NCBI GenBank assembly: GCA_003162475.1
Contig: PMOI01000016.1
Coordinates: 135,387 to 199,386 of the forward strand
Length of the DNA stretch: 64,000 nucleotides
Source: Acidimicrobiaceae bacterium
GTDB lineage: Bacteria > Actinomycetota > Acidimicrobiia > Acidimicrobiales > RAAP-2
Direction of reading: 5' to 3'
The notes beneath the pieces were generated by a model. That model made no database searches, was not told where the DNA came from, and worked only from the letters and a program-made list of their open reading frames with translations. Position numbers and translations under genes: made by a program. Shown here piece after piece: positions 52,400-60,579 of this stretch; within the stretch, counting starts at the first letter, position 1; each line of letters starts with the position of its first letter.

Positions 52400-53389
52400 C
52401 GTCGCGAAGGCGAGAGGCGGCTCCACGAAAAGGTACTTCGCGAGCGAACCGGGGATCGTGTTGATCTCGTTCACGTAGAGTTCGGTGTCGTTGGCCAAGA
52501 AGTCGATGCGCGCGACGCCGCGCACGAGGCAGATTTCCGCGACGCGACACGCGTAACGCGCAATCTCTTCACCTTGCTCGCCCGATAGGAGCGCGGGTAG
52601 CTCTCGTGGCGCCGAGACCATCCCTTCACCACCGACGTACTTATCGCGGTAGTTGAGAATCTCGGCACCGCTGGAACGGCGCAGCGGTCGCTCGATCGCC
52701 GAGAGATTGAGCACGGGAAAGGTCCGAAGCGCGATCTGTAAGTCCGTGAGATCTTCGCGGTACGGCTCGACCACGCAGCCATTGACGAGATGGGGGTTCG
52801 CGCCCAGACGAGCTCGCGCGGTCGCCAGATCGGCCACGACGTCGATCCCAATGGACGAACCGCCGAAGCGGGGCTTCAAGATGTACGGACCCTCGAAGGG
52901 CAGTGACGTAGTGTCGCTCGCGAGTAGCGCTCTGGGCAAGGTCGCCAGTCCCGCCTGGGCCATCAGCGAGCCGAAGGACCACTTGTCCATACCGAGAGCC
53001 GCGCCGGCGACCGTCGGCCCGGTGTAGTTCAACCCCGCCAGATCGAGTGCACCCTGGAGCGTGCCGTCTTCGCCGGGGCCCCCGTGGGTCGCCAGTACGA
53101 GCGCGTCGAGGTCGAGTCGGCGTTCGCGCGCCACACGTCCACCACTAGTGAAGAACCCGCCGCCGTCACCGAGGCGAAGTGAGAGTTCGCTCGATCCCTT
53201 GGGAACGCCGTCGAGAAAGGCCTCGGCTTCGACGCCGTTGGCGACCGAGTAGAACGAGCCCGTCTTGGTCCAGTAGATGCCGTGGGTACGTTGATCGACG
53301 CGGTCGAGTTCGCGCAGCGCCTGGAGTCCCGTCAGGATGGAAATGTCGTGTTCGGGAGAGGGACCCCCAAAGAGCACACCACTGGTCAC
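52283..53389 (-). CDS. ddl: D-alanine--D-alanine ligase
   Basis: 368-aa ATP-grasp ligase that joins two D-Ala for peptidoglycan. VLFGGPSPEHDISILTG (N-terminal substrate loop with Glu), GPGEDGTLQGALDLAGLNYTGP (about residues 110-131), YILKPRFGGSSIGIDVV (about 172-188) and the C-terminal FLANDTELYVNEINTIPGSL with the metal-binding Glu/Asn are all present. GTG 53389 has the SD GAGG; the longer frame from 53404 has none. The C-terminal 30 residues after the family end extend into an antisense overlap with the BTAD gene. Lies after murF in the same direction. Confidence 0.92.
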   Translation of the reverse strand: MTSGVLFGGPSPEHDISILTGLQALRELDRVDQRTHGIYWTKTGSFYSVANGVEAEAFLDGVPKGSSELSLRLGDGGGFFTSGGRVARERRLDLDALVLATHGGPGEDGTLQGALDLAGLNYTGPTVAGAALGMDKWSFGSLMAQAGLATLPRALLASDTTSLPFEGPYILKPRFGGSSIGIDVVADLATARARLGANPHLVNGCVVEPYREDLTDLQIALRTFPVLNLSAIERPLRRSSGAEILNYRDKYVGGEGMVSAPRELPALLSGEQGEEIARYACRVAEICLVRGVARIDFLANDTELYVNEINTIPGSLAKYLFVEPPLAFATLLGDLLAEARERPAHRYSAAGADGLVLRSAGTIAAKLA

Positions 53390-53419
53390 CGAACACCTCG
53401 CCACGACGTCATCAAGACC

Positions 53420-54988
53420 TCAAGGGTAGTGGTCGGGCAGGTCGTTCAGGTACAACACGCCATCACCAGGGATCAACGTCGAGCGAATCCAGGTAACGGC
53501 CTCGTCACGGTGATCGAAGCGATGGGGCGGCCCTTCGTTGCCGGCCATGAGTGCCACGATGTTCGTGCGCCCCACGACCACGAGCTCGGCCCCAAGCGCG
53601 ACGACGCGTTGAGCGAGACGCAGGTTCTCGCTGAACTGCTCGGCGCCGAGTTCGACGAGACCGGGCGTCACCACGACGCGCCGGCCGGAGAGTTCGAGCG
53701 ACGACAAGAGTGAGAGGGCGGCCTGTGCACTGGCGGGATTGGCGTTGAACGTGTCGTCGATCACGACGACGCCCGACGGGGCTGTCACGACGTTCAGACG
53801 ATTCGCGACCGGCGTGACGCCGCGCGCTCGCTCGAGCAGGCTCGCCGCCTCGACGCCCAGCGCGAGCGCGGCGCCCAGTGCGCAGGCCAAGTTCGTGGGC
53901 TGTACGCCAACCACGGCGTCGAGTGAGCCGACGCTCAGGCCGTCGATGATGAGCGTCCATCGACCGGAATCGACGAGTACGCGCGCGTCCACGCCGTCGC
54001 TCGACGACCCCGTCGTCACGACGCGCTTGGCTTTTGCGCGAAGCGGTTCGATCCACGTCGACAAACGGGCGTCGTCGACGTTGAGGACCACCGTTGACGC
54101 GCGCTCGGTGATCTCGCGCTTGGCCTCTTGCACGACCTCCAATGTCTTCATGCGCTCGAGGTGCACGGGACCGATGGCCGTGACGACGGCGATCTCGGGT
54201 GGGCACCACGAGGTCAGTTCTCGTATCTCACCGGGCCCGTACGTCCCCATCTCGGCGATGAAGATTTGTGTCCCCTCGGCCAAGTTCTCGTTGATCGCCT
54301 TCGAGAGTCCCGCTCGATTGTTATAGCTGCGTGGCGACGCCACGACCGCCTGGTCCGAGCCGAGCAGCGCGCTCAGATAGTTCTTCGTCGAGGTCTTACC
54401 GAACGACCCCGTGATCGCGACCACTCTCGGATGCACCTGTTCGAGTCGCTGTACCGCCTGGTCGACGAACTTCTGCGCCTTACGATCCTCAAGGGGTCTC
54501 ATGACCCGCGTCGTGAGATCGAGAACCGGTGGCACGCCGAGGACCATGACGACGGCGCCCAGGAACGGCTGCGCACTGAACGCGGCGAGCACCGCGACCA
54601 CGACGGAAAACCCGCCCGCCAGCAGCGCCGTTGCGCGCAGACGACGAGTCCACGCGAGGGGGCTCGTCCTTCCGCGAAGTGAAAGACCCCAGGGACAGAA
54701 CAGCCCGTACAGCCCGGCCACGACGGCGAGCACGTCGAAGGCGCGAAAGGCGATCGCGCCCGCCATCACGACGAGCAGCGCGTGAGTGAGCGTGAGGGGC
54801 CGACGGGGATGTGCACGTTGGTGGGCCTTGGCGCCGGGCAACTGTGGCGAAGACCAACGCGCCAGAAATCGAAGAAGGGAGCTCGGGTCGTAGTGCTCGC
54901 GCTGCAGCACACGCAGCCAGCGCGCCATCTGGGCTGCGTAGGCGAGGACGAGGAGTACCGCGAGCAGTACCGCGCCGATGGTCCTCAT
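53420..54988 (-). CDS. murF: MurF-type Mur ligase with N-terminal membrane domain
   Basis: 522-aa Mur ligase. The C-terminal two-thirds hold the ATP loop AITGSFGKTSTKNYLSALL (about residues 191-209), AEMGTYGPGEIRELTSWCPPEIAVVTAIGPVHLERM (about 245-280) and DDTFNANPASAQAAL (about 415), typical of MurF, which adds D-Ala-D-Ala to UDP-MurNAc-tripeptide. Instead of the usual MurF N-terminal substrate domain there are about 5 hydrophobic segments in residues 1-155, so the enzyme is membrane-anchored. The adjacent ddl supports MurF rather than another Mur ligase. ATG 54988 overlaps the hydrolase stop by 4 bases. Confidence 0.85.
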   Translation of the reverse strand: MRTIGAVLLAVLLVLAYAAQMARWLRVLQREHYDPSSLLRFLARWSSPQLPGAKAHQRAHPRRPLTLTHALLVVMAGAIAFRAFDVLAVVAGLYGLFCPWGLSLRGRTSPLAWTRRLRATALLAGGFSVVVAVLAAFSAQPFLGAVVMVLGVPPVLDLTTRVMRPLEDRKAQKFVDQAVQRLEQVHPRVVAITGSFGKTSTKNYLSALLGSDQAVVASPRSYNNRAGLSKAINENLAEGTQIFIAEMGTYGPGEIRELTSWCPPEIAVVTAIGPVHLERMKTLEVVQEAKREITERASTVVLNVDDARLSTWIEPLRAKAKRVVTTGSSSDGVDARVLVDSGRWTLIIDGLSVGSLDAVVGVQPTNLACALGAALALGVEAASLLERARGVTPVANRLNVVTAPSGVVVIDDTFNANPASAQAALSLLSSLELSGRRVVVTPGLVELGAEQFSENLRLAQRVVALGAELVVVGRTNIVALMAGNEGPPHRFDHRDEAVTWIRSTLIPGDGVLYLNDLPDHYP

Positions 54989-55737
54989 CGCGCCAGAGCT
55001 CGTTCAGCGGCGTCGACCAGTTCGTCGGGTGCTTCGAGCGGCACCATGTGACCCACGTCGAGCACGACGCGCAGCGAGCGCGGCCCGCGAAGGAAGAGCG
55101 TGGCACGATCGGCCACCTCGAGCGGGACGTCGAGGTCGTTCTCGCCCCACACGAAATCGACCGGCATGTTCAGTGTGGCGAGTTCGCTCTCGTACGTCTC
55201 ATTCACACTGGCGACGAGGACGTCGCGTAAGATTCCGCTCGCGCGCCGGTAGTCAGTGGAGCCGTACTTCTGTCGAGCATCTTCGACCCGTGCGTCACTG
55301 AGCAGTCCCTTCGCGTGGAGCCACCGTTGCGCCCGGTACGCCAGAGGGGCTTTGCTCGTCGCCGCGCGACGGATAAGTGGCGCGCCCGACAAGACCAGGG
55401 CGCGCACTCTCTCAGGGTGCACGCTGGCGACGACGGCGGCCACGGTTCCACCAAAGGAGTGCCCGATGAGAACCAACGGCTCATCCGTGATGGCCTCAAG
55501 AGCCGGCACCAGCAGATCGGCGTAGTGGCGCGCACCACCTGCCTCCTTCGGCAGTGGTGACGCGCCAAAACCTGGGAGATCGAGGGCCACGGAGGCCACG
55601 CCACGCTCGGCCAGGGTCGAGGCCGCCACGGAGAAGTCATCCGCGCTGCGCGCCCAGCCGTGCAACCAGACCACTCGAGCGGGACCCTCGCCGTAAGACT
55701 CTCCAAAGAGATTTGAATCGCCGTAGCTACGAAGCAC
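54985..55737 (-). CDS. Alpha/beta hydrolase
   Basis: 250-aa hydrolase. VVWLHGWARSADDF (oxyanion region, about residues 22-35), nucleophile elbow LIGHSFGGTVAAV (Ser, about 95), Asp in FVWGENDLDVPLEVA (about 199) and His in DVGHMVPLEAPDELV (about 228) form a complete site. Such genes often sit with murF in actinobacteria but have no established peptidoglycan role. First gene of the hydrolase-murF-ddl unit; TAACCT seven bases before GTG 55737 may be a leaderless -10. Confidence 0.85.
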   Translation of the reverse strand: MLRSYGDSNLFGESYGEGPARVVWLHGWARSADDFSVAASTLAERGVASVALDLPGFGASPLPKEAGGARHYADLLVPALEAITDEPLVLIGHSFGGTVAAVVASVHPERVRALVLSGAPLIRRAATSKAPLAYRAQRWLHAKGLLSDARVEDARQKYGSTDYRRASGILRDVLVASVNETYESELATLNMPVDFVWGENDLDVPLEVADRATLFLRGPRSLRVVLDVGHMVPLEAPDELVDAAERALAR

Positions 55738-55809
55738 GCCTTTCAGGTTAGTAAGGCGCTCACTTCACCCGAAATCACGTCACGGGCGACCGGTAGCGTC
55801 GTAGGCATC

Positions 55810-57420
55810 ATGAGTGACGAGACCACATTCAACAGCGAACTGCTCGTCGGTCTCACGCCCGAGCAGCGCGAGGCCGTGATGTCGCCCGCGCGTCGACACC
55901 TCGTGCGCGCCACCGCGGGCTCTGGTAAGACGCACGTCCTGACGCTTCGCATCCAACGCCGCGTCGCCGACGAAGAGGTCGCGCCCGACCAGGTACTCGC
56001 GATGACCTTCACCCGCAAGGCCGGTGACGAACTTCGTCGACGACTCTTTCGTGCCGGCGTGCGCGACGTGCGCGCGGGCACCTTTCACCGGGCCGCGCTC
56101 AACTTGGTGACGCAGTACCGCGAGGATCACCACCTGCGACCCCTCGCCCTCGAACCGAACCGACGAAAACTCGTCAGCGCTTTAGCGAAACAGTTGAGAG
56201 AGAGCGGCGAGCTGAAACTCGAAGACTGGCAACTACCCAGACTCGAACAAGAGATCGGCTGGGCGCTCAGTCAGGGATTCAACGGCACGCTCTACGCGAA
56301 GAGCGCGCGTCGCCTGCGCCGTGACGCGCCCTTGCCGCCAGCCCAGTTGGCCGAGGTCCTCGACCGCTACGTCGGACTCTGCCGCAGCCGGGGCGTACTC
56401 GACTTTGATCTCTTACTGAGTGAAGCCATTGCTTTGCTCAAGGACGAACCCGACGTCCTGGCGTCGTTTCGATATCGCAATCGATCGCTCTACGTCGATG
56501 AGACCCAGGACATGAATCCTCTGCAACTCATGCTCCTGCGCCAGATGGCCGGCGACGACCCCGACCTCTTTTGCGTGGGCGACCCCAACCAGTCCATCTA
56601 CGGCTTCAACGGCGCCAACCCTGCGCTCATTAACGAACTACTCGCCACGTGGCCCGACATGGTGGTACTAGACCTGACGAGAAATCACCGCTCCACCGCG
56701 AACATCATCGCCGTGGCCAACACGCTCCTCGAAGAAGGAGCTCGCGGGATCATGCCCGCCAAGGACGAGGGCGAGGTGCCCCTCGTTCGCCAGTACAACA
56801 CCGACGAAGAGGAGGCCGAACACGTCGCGACGTGGCTCGGTGCGCGCCACCAACCGGGAAGTCCGTGGAAGTCCATGGCAGTGTTGTCGCGCACAAACGC
56901 GCAACTCGAAGTCATCGCGAGCTACCTCGACGCCGCGGACATACCGAACGAACGACGCGGACCCGAGCACTCGCCGGCTTCGGACCTGATGGTCCCGGAA
57001 CTCTCGTCACGGCATTTCAACGACGCCGACCGCGACGCCGTTGCCCTGTCGACGATCCACCGCGCGAAGGGACTCGAGTTCCAACACGTCGCGGCGATCG
57101 GGTGGGCCGAGGGTCAATTGCCCAACTACAACGCGACGACGACCGAGCAGTTGGCCGAAGAGCAACGTCTCGCCTACGTGGCACTCAGTCGAGCCGAGCA
57201 CTCACTGCTGATCACGTGGAGCAAGGGTCGTAACGATCCCCGCTACCCCGACCGGTCGCCGTCACGGTTTCTCGCACCAATCGAAGCGGTGATTCGCGAA
57301 CTCGACGAGCGAAACGCACCACTCACCGGCGACGCTCGAAAAGCTCGTCTCGCCGCCATACGAGCGTCACTCACCGAGAGTCTCGAGCGCATAGAAGGCG
57401 AAGCCGCCCGGTCGAAGTGA
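55810..57420 (+). CDS. UvrD/Rep-type DNA helicase (SF1A)
   Basis: 536-aa superfamily 1A helicase. Motif I VRATAGSGKTHVLTLRI (about residues 33-49), motif Ia MTFTRKAGDELRRRL (about 66), motif II YVDETQDMNPLQLMLLRQMAG (DETQ rather than the usual DEFQ, about 230), motif III LFCVGDPNQSIYGFNGAN (about 256), motif IV DLTRNHRSTANIIAVAN, motif V STIHRAKGLEF (about 417) and motif VI LAYVALSRAEHSLLITW (about 456) are in order. It is shorter than UvrD1 and lacks the C-terminal extension, resembling UvrD2 without the HRDC domain. Confidence 0.92.
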   Translation: MSDETTFNSELLVGLTPEQREAVMSPARRHLVRATAGSGKTHVLTLRIQRRVADEEVAPDQVLAMTFTRKAGDELRRRLFRAGVRDVRAGTFHRAALNLVTQYREDHHLRPLALEPNRRKLVSALAKQLRESGELKLEDWQLPRLEQEIGWALSQGFNGTLYAKSARRLRRDAPLPPAQLAEVLDRYVGLCRSRGVLDFDLLLSEAIALLKDEPDVLASFRYRNRSLYVDETQDMNPLQLMLLRQMAGDDPDLFCVGDPNQSIYGFNGANPALINELLATWPDMVVLDLTRNHRSTANIIAVANTLLEEGARGIMPAKDEGEVPLVRQYNTDEEEAEHVATWLGARHQPGSPWKSMAVLSRTNAQLEVIASYLDAADIPNERRGPEHSPASDLMVPELSSRHFNDADRDAVALSTIHRAKGLEFQHVAAIGWAEGQLPNYNATTTEQLAEEQRLAYVALSRAEHSLLITWSKGRNDPRYPDRSPSRFLAPIEAVIRELDERNAPLTGDARKARLAAIRASLTESLERIEGEAARSK

Positions 57421-57431
57421 CGAATCGTCAC
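57417..57431. promoter_or_regulatory. Palindrome upstream of the ThDP enzyme gene
   Basis: GTGACGA-A-TCGTCAC, seven-base perfect arms around one base, overlaps the helicase stop codon. It lies just before TATAGT (57435-57440), a plausible -10 box of the downstream gene, so it could be an operator. Confidence 0.45.
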
Positions 57432-57483
57432 GGGTATAGTTCGCATCGAGCGGCGTAAGAGTTCCACGAAAGAGGCCACGACG

Positions 57484-59040
57484 ATGAACGGTGCGCACGC
57501 GCTCCTCGCCACCCTTGAGGCCAACGACGTTAACGTCTGCTTCGCCAATCCCGGTACCTCGGAGATGCACTTCGTCGCCGCCCTCGACGACGCGCCCGCG
57601 ATGCGCGCCATCCTCTGTCTCTTCGAGGGCGTCGCCACGGGCGCCGCCGACGGCTACGCCCGCGTGAACGGTTCGCCCGCGGCGACGCTGTTGCACCTCG
57701 GACCGGGTCTCGCGAACGGGTGGGCGAACTTGCACAACGCTCGACGAGCGCGCGTGCCGCTTCTCAACATCGTGGGTGATCACGCGACGTACCACGCAGA
57801 CCTCGACGCCCCACTGCAGAGCAACATCCAACTTCTGGCCGACGCGCTCGAAGGTTGGTACTGTCGCACGACGTCGTCTGATGAGCTGGCCGGTGACGCC
57901 ACTCGCGCCATCGAGGCCGCGTACGGTCCGCCTGGTCGCGTCGCCACGTTGGTACTTCCCGCTGACGTGTCGTGGCGTGAAGTCGAGGACGTCCCTTCGT
58001 CGTGGCCGCGCGCATCGCGTCCCTCACCACAAGCCATCGACGAGGCCACGTTCGAGCGAGCACTGGTGGCTCTCCGGTCGAAGCGATGCACACTCTTTCT
58101 CGGCGGCAGCGCGCTCTCAAAAGAGCAGACGAGTCTCGCCCAGCGGTTGGCGTCAGCGACGTCGTCACGGCTGATGATGGAGACCTTCGCCGCGAAGATG
58201 GACCGCGGGGCGAGTGTCGCCAGTCCCGAGCGACTCATCTATCTCAGTGAGTTCGCCGTCGATCAGTTGAAGGAGTCCGAGGCGATTGTCCTCGTCGGCT
58301 CGACCGAGCCCGTGGGATTCTTCGCGTACCCCAACGTGCCCAGTCGCCTCGCGCCGGAAGGCTGTGAACTCATTCACCTCGCCCCACCGGGCAGCGACAC
58401 GCACGGCGCTCTCGAAGCACTCGTTGAAGCCGTGCGCGCACCCGCGGTGGCGCTCGAGCGCGGCGAGCCGACGGCTCGCCCGAGCGGTGAACTGACGACG
58501 CAATCCTTCTCGGCGGCCGTGGGGGCGACGTTGCAAGAAGGCGTCATCGTCGCCGACGAGTCCAACACCAGTGGTATCCACCTCTTTGGTGCCACGCGCT
58601 TCGCGCCCGAGCACCAGTGGATGACCCTCACCGGTGGGGCTATCGGGTACGGACTGCCCGTCGCGCTCGGCGCGGCCGTGGCCTCGAAAGGTCGAGTGCT
58701 GGCACTCGAGTCCGACGGTTCGATGATGTACACGCTCCAAGCCCTGTGGACCATGGCGCGCGAGGGACTCGACGTGACGGTCGTGGGACTGTCGAATCGG
58801 AGTTACGCCGTACTCAACATGGAGTTGACACGCGTCGGCGCGGTCCCCGACGGAAGCGCCAGCGCGCGCATGCTCGAACTCGACGACCCCGCCCTCGATC
58901 TCAGCCAACTCGCCCAAGCGCAGGGCGTGCCGAGTACGCGTGTAACGAGCGCGGACGAACTCGTCGTCGCGCTCGAACGCTCCTACGCGACGCCCGGGCC
59001 GATGTTCATCGAAGCCGTGTTGCCCAAGGGCCTGCACTAG
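57484..59040 (+). CDS. Thiamine-diphosphate enzyme, acetolactate synthase/benzoylformate decarboxylase-like
   Basis: 518-aa ThDP enzyme. The catalytic Glu is in LCLFEGVATGAADGYAR (about residues 44-60); the N-terminal CFANPGTSEMHFVAAL matches the benzoylformate decarboxylase/IlvB-like branch. The cofactor motif is ESDGSMMYTLQALWTMAREGLDVTVVGLSNRSY, a variant of GDGS...NN with Ser replacing the first Gly and SNRS instead of NN. Branched-chain synthesis is less likely than decarboxylation of a 2-oxoacid. GAAAGAGG precedes ATG 57484. A TATAGT box at 57435 likely drives it. Confidence 0.85.
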   Translation: MNGAHALLATLEANDVNVCFANPGTSEMHFVAALDDAPAMRAILCLFEGVATGAADGYARVNGSPAATLLHLGPGLANGWANLHNARRARVPLLNIVGDHATYHADLDAPLQSNIQLLADALEGWYCRTTSSDELAGDATRAIEAAYGPPGRVATLVLPADVSWREVEDVPSSWPRASRPSPQAIDEATFERALVALRSKRCTLFLGGSALSKEQTSLAQRLASATSSRLMMETFAAKMDRGASVASPERLIYLSEFAVDQLKESEAIVLVGSTEPVGFFAYPNVPSRLAPEGCELIHLAPPGSDTHGALEALVEAVRAPAVALERGEPTARPSGELTTQSFSAAVGATLQEGVIVADESNTSGIHLFGATRFAPEHQWMTLTGGAIGYGLPVALGAAVASKGRVLALESDGSMMYTLQALWTMAREGLDVTVVGLSNRSYAVLNMELTRVGAVPDGSASARMLELDDPALDLSQLAQAQGVPSTRVTSADELVVALERSYATPGPMFIEAVLPKGLH

Positions 59041-59074
59041 GCACGTACAGACGAGAAGGGTCGGGTCGCGACCT

Positions 59075-59509
59075 TTACGTCGCGTCAGCCAGAACGAAGA
59101 AGATCTCGGTCTCCGCGGCGACCTTGCCGTGGACCGTGGCCCGGCCGAATCCCTTACCGCCGCGCGCCGAGAGCTTGGTCATCTCACACTCCACGAGCAC
59201 CGTGTCCCCAGGTAGGACCTGGCGGCGAAAGCGGGCGTTCTCCACGCCACCGAAGAGGGGCAGACGTCCGACGTAGCGCGGATCGGCGAGCACGACGACG
59301 GCACCGCACTGGGCGATCGATTCGAGGAGCAAGACGCCTGGCGTCGTCGGACGTCCCGGGAAGTGTCCGGCGAAGAACCATTCATCTCCCTTCAGCGTCC
59401 ACTCGCCACTCGCTCGTACACCCGGCTCGATGTGGAGCAGGGTGTCGAGGAACAAGAAGGGTGAGCGGTGCGGAAGCCAGTCCAACGGGTCGAGGGAGAT
59501 GCCGCTCAT
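59075..59509 (-). CDS. fabZ: 3-hydroxyacyl-ACP dehydratase
   Basis: 144-aa hotdog-fold dehydratase of type II fatty acid synthesis. LPHRSPFLFLDTLLHIEPG opens the family, and AGHFPGRPTTPGVLLLESIAQCGAVVV (about residues 48-74) carries the catalytic His and the Glu of the FabZ active site. The C-terminal ECEMTKLSARGGKGFGRATVHGKVAAETE is typical. Its ATG overlaps the NYN-S1 gene stop by 4 bases, so it is the last gene of the kgd operon. Could act in another hotdog dehydration, but FabZ is the best reading. Confidence 0.88.
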   Translation of the reverse strand: MSGISLDPLDWLPHRSPFLFLDTLLHIEPGVRASGEWTLKGDEWFFAGHFPGRPTTPGVLLLESIAQCGAVVVLADPRYVGRLPLFGGVENARFRRQVLPGDTVLVECEMTKLSARGGKGFGRATVHGKVAAETEIFFVLADAT

Positions 59510-60579
59510 ACGAGGGCCAATTCCGCGATTCGCCGATCACTGTCGACGGTGACCAGTCGGAACGTGCGCTGGTCGCCTCGCTTCAGTACGTCCCTCGCGC
59601 GCGCGGGCGCGGGCGTACCCAACGAGGTCGTCGGGGCGTAACACTCCACCTGCTTGTCACCCTTGAGCTGCACCTTTATGACGGCCCCGTGCGACGTGAA
59701 AGCCGTCACTTCACCGGCGACGCGTGAACCCACGCGATACGTGCTCTTGAAGAGTGTGAAGTCAGCTTCAGGATTGACGGGTTGACGTCCGCGTCGAAGC
59801 GCGACCGCGGGCTCGGGCGCGGTTGCGGGCGGCGAGACTTTGGCGACCTTCTTCGTGGCCTTGGTCGCGGGGACCTTGACCGCGGTCTTTTTCGCTGGCG
59901 TCTTCTTCAGCGTCTCGAGGACCTTCGCCACCTTCTTCAAGGCTTTGGTGGGTGACTTCGCCGGCGATCGCTCGGTCACCTTGTCCGGAGCCTTTTCCGG
60001 TGCCTTCTCGTGCTTCGCGGCGGTCTTTTTCGCCGGCGCCGCCTTCTTCGCGGCCTTCACGGGCGTCAGCGTCGTACCGATGGTCGGCTTCGCCCCACTG
60101 GGCAACGTGACGGCCAACTTCTTCGCGGCGCGTGTGACTTTGACGTTGCGAACCGGCACGCGCGGCGTGAAGACCCAGCCGACGCCGCGTACGGGCTTGC
60201 CGCCGATGAGTCGTCCCACGTCGAAGAGCCAGGGGTACTCGTCTTGGAACTCTTGGAACGAGTCGTTGCTCAACACCACGCCGTCGATACGGTCGGCGAT
60301 CTTCAAGATGAAAGCGTCACCTCGACCCACGGCACCAGCGGGCGGCGTGACGATCTCTCCCGCGAGCACCGCCTCGTTGAAACGACTGCGTTCGTTGGGG
60401 GCGGCACGGTGCTCGAACGTGGCGTCAACGACCACGATGATCTCGGCGGTCGGGTTTTCCTCACTGAACGCGGTCACGGCCTCGTCGAGTTGGGTGAGGC
60501 TAGGCGTGACGCGCCCTTCGGTGGCGAGGTTCGAACCATCGACCACGACGCGTAGCCGTGGACTCTTCGCGGGACTCAC
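59506..60579 (-). CDS. NYN/PIN-type RNase with Lys/Ala-rich linker and S1-like domain
   Basis: 357-aa three-part protein. Residues 1-145 form a PIN/NYN nuclease-like fold with acidic residues Asp14 (VVVDGSN), Asp52 (VVVDATF), Asp88 (GRGDAFI) and Asp106 (LSNDSF), ending PWLFDVGRLIGGK. Residues about 150-255 are an extremely Lys/Ala-rich, H1-histone-like linker (KAAKKAAPAKKTAA). Residues about 275-357 form a beta barrel resembling S1 (GSRVAGEVTAFTSHGAVIKVQ). The likely job is RNA cleavage or quality control with RNA binding by the tail and barrel. Overlaps kgd and fabZ by 4 bases each. Confidence 0.78.
   Translation of the reverse strand: MSPAKSPRLRVVVDGSNLATEGRVTPSLTQLDEAVTAFSEENPTAEIIVVVDATFEHRAAPNERSRFNEAVLAGEIVTPPAGAVGRGDAFILKIADRIDGVVLSNDSFQEFQDEYPWLFDVGRLIGGKPVRGVGWVFTPRVPVRNVKVTRAAKKLAVTLPSGAKPTIGTTLTPVKAAKKAAPAKKTAAKHEKAPEKAPDKVTERSPAKSPTKALKKVAKVLETLKKTPAKKTAVKVPATKATKKVAKVSPPATAPEPAVALRRGRQPVNPEADFTLFKSTYRVGSRVAGEVTAFTSHGAVIKVQLKGDKQVECYAPTTSLGTPAPARARDVLKRGDQRTFRLVTVDSDRRIAELALV

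Noticed and set aside
59051-59085. GGTCGCGACC palindrome between the convergent ThDP enzyme and fabZ genes
   Set aside because: Considered as a bidirectional terminator, but the stem is short and has no T-run on either side.
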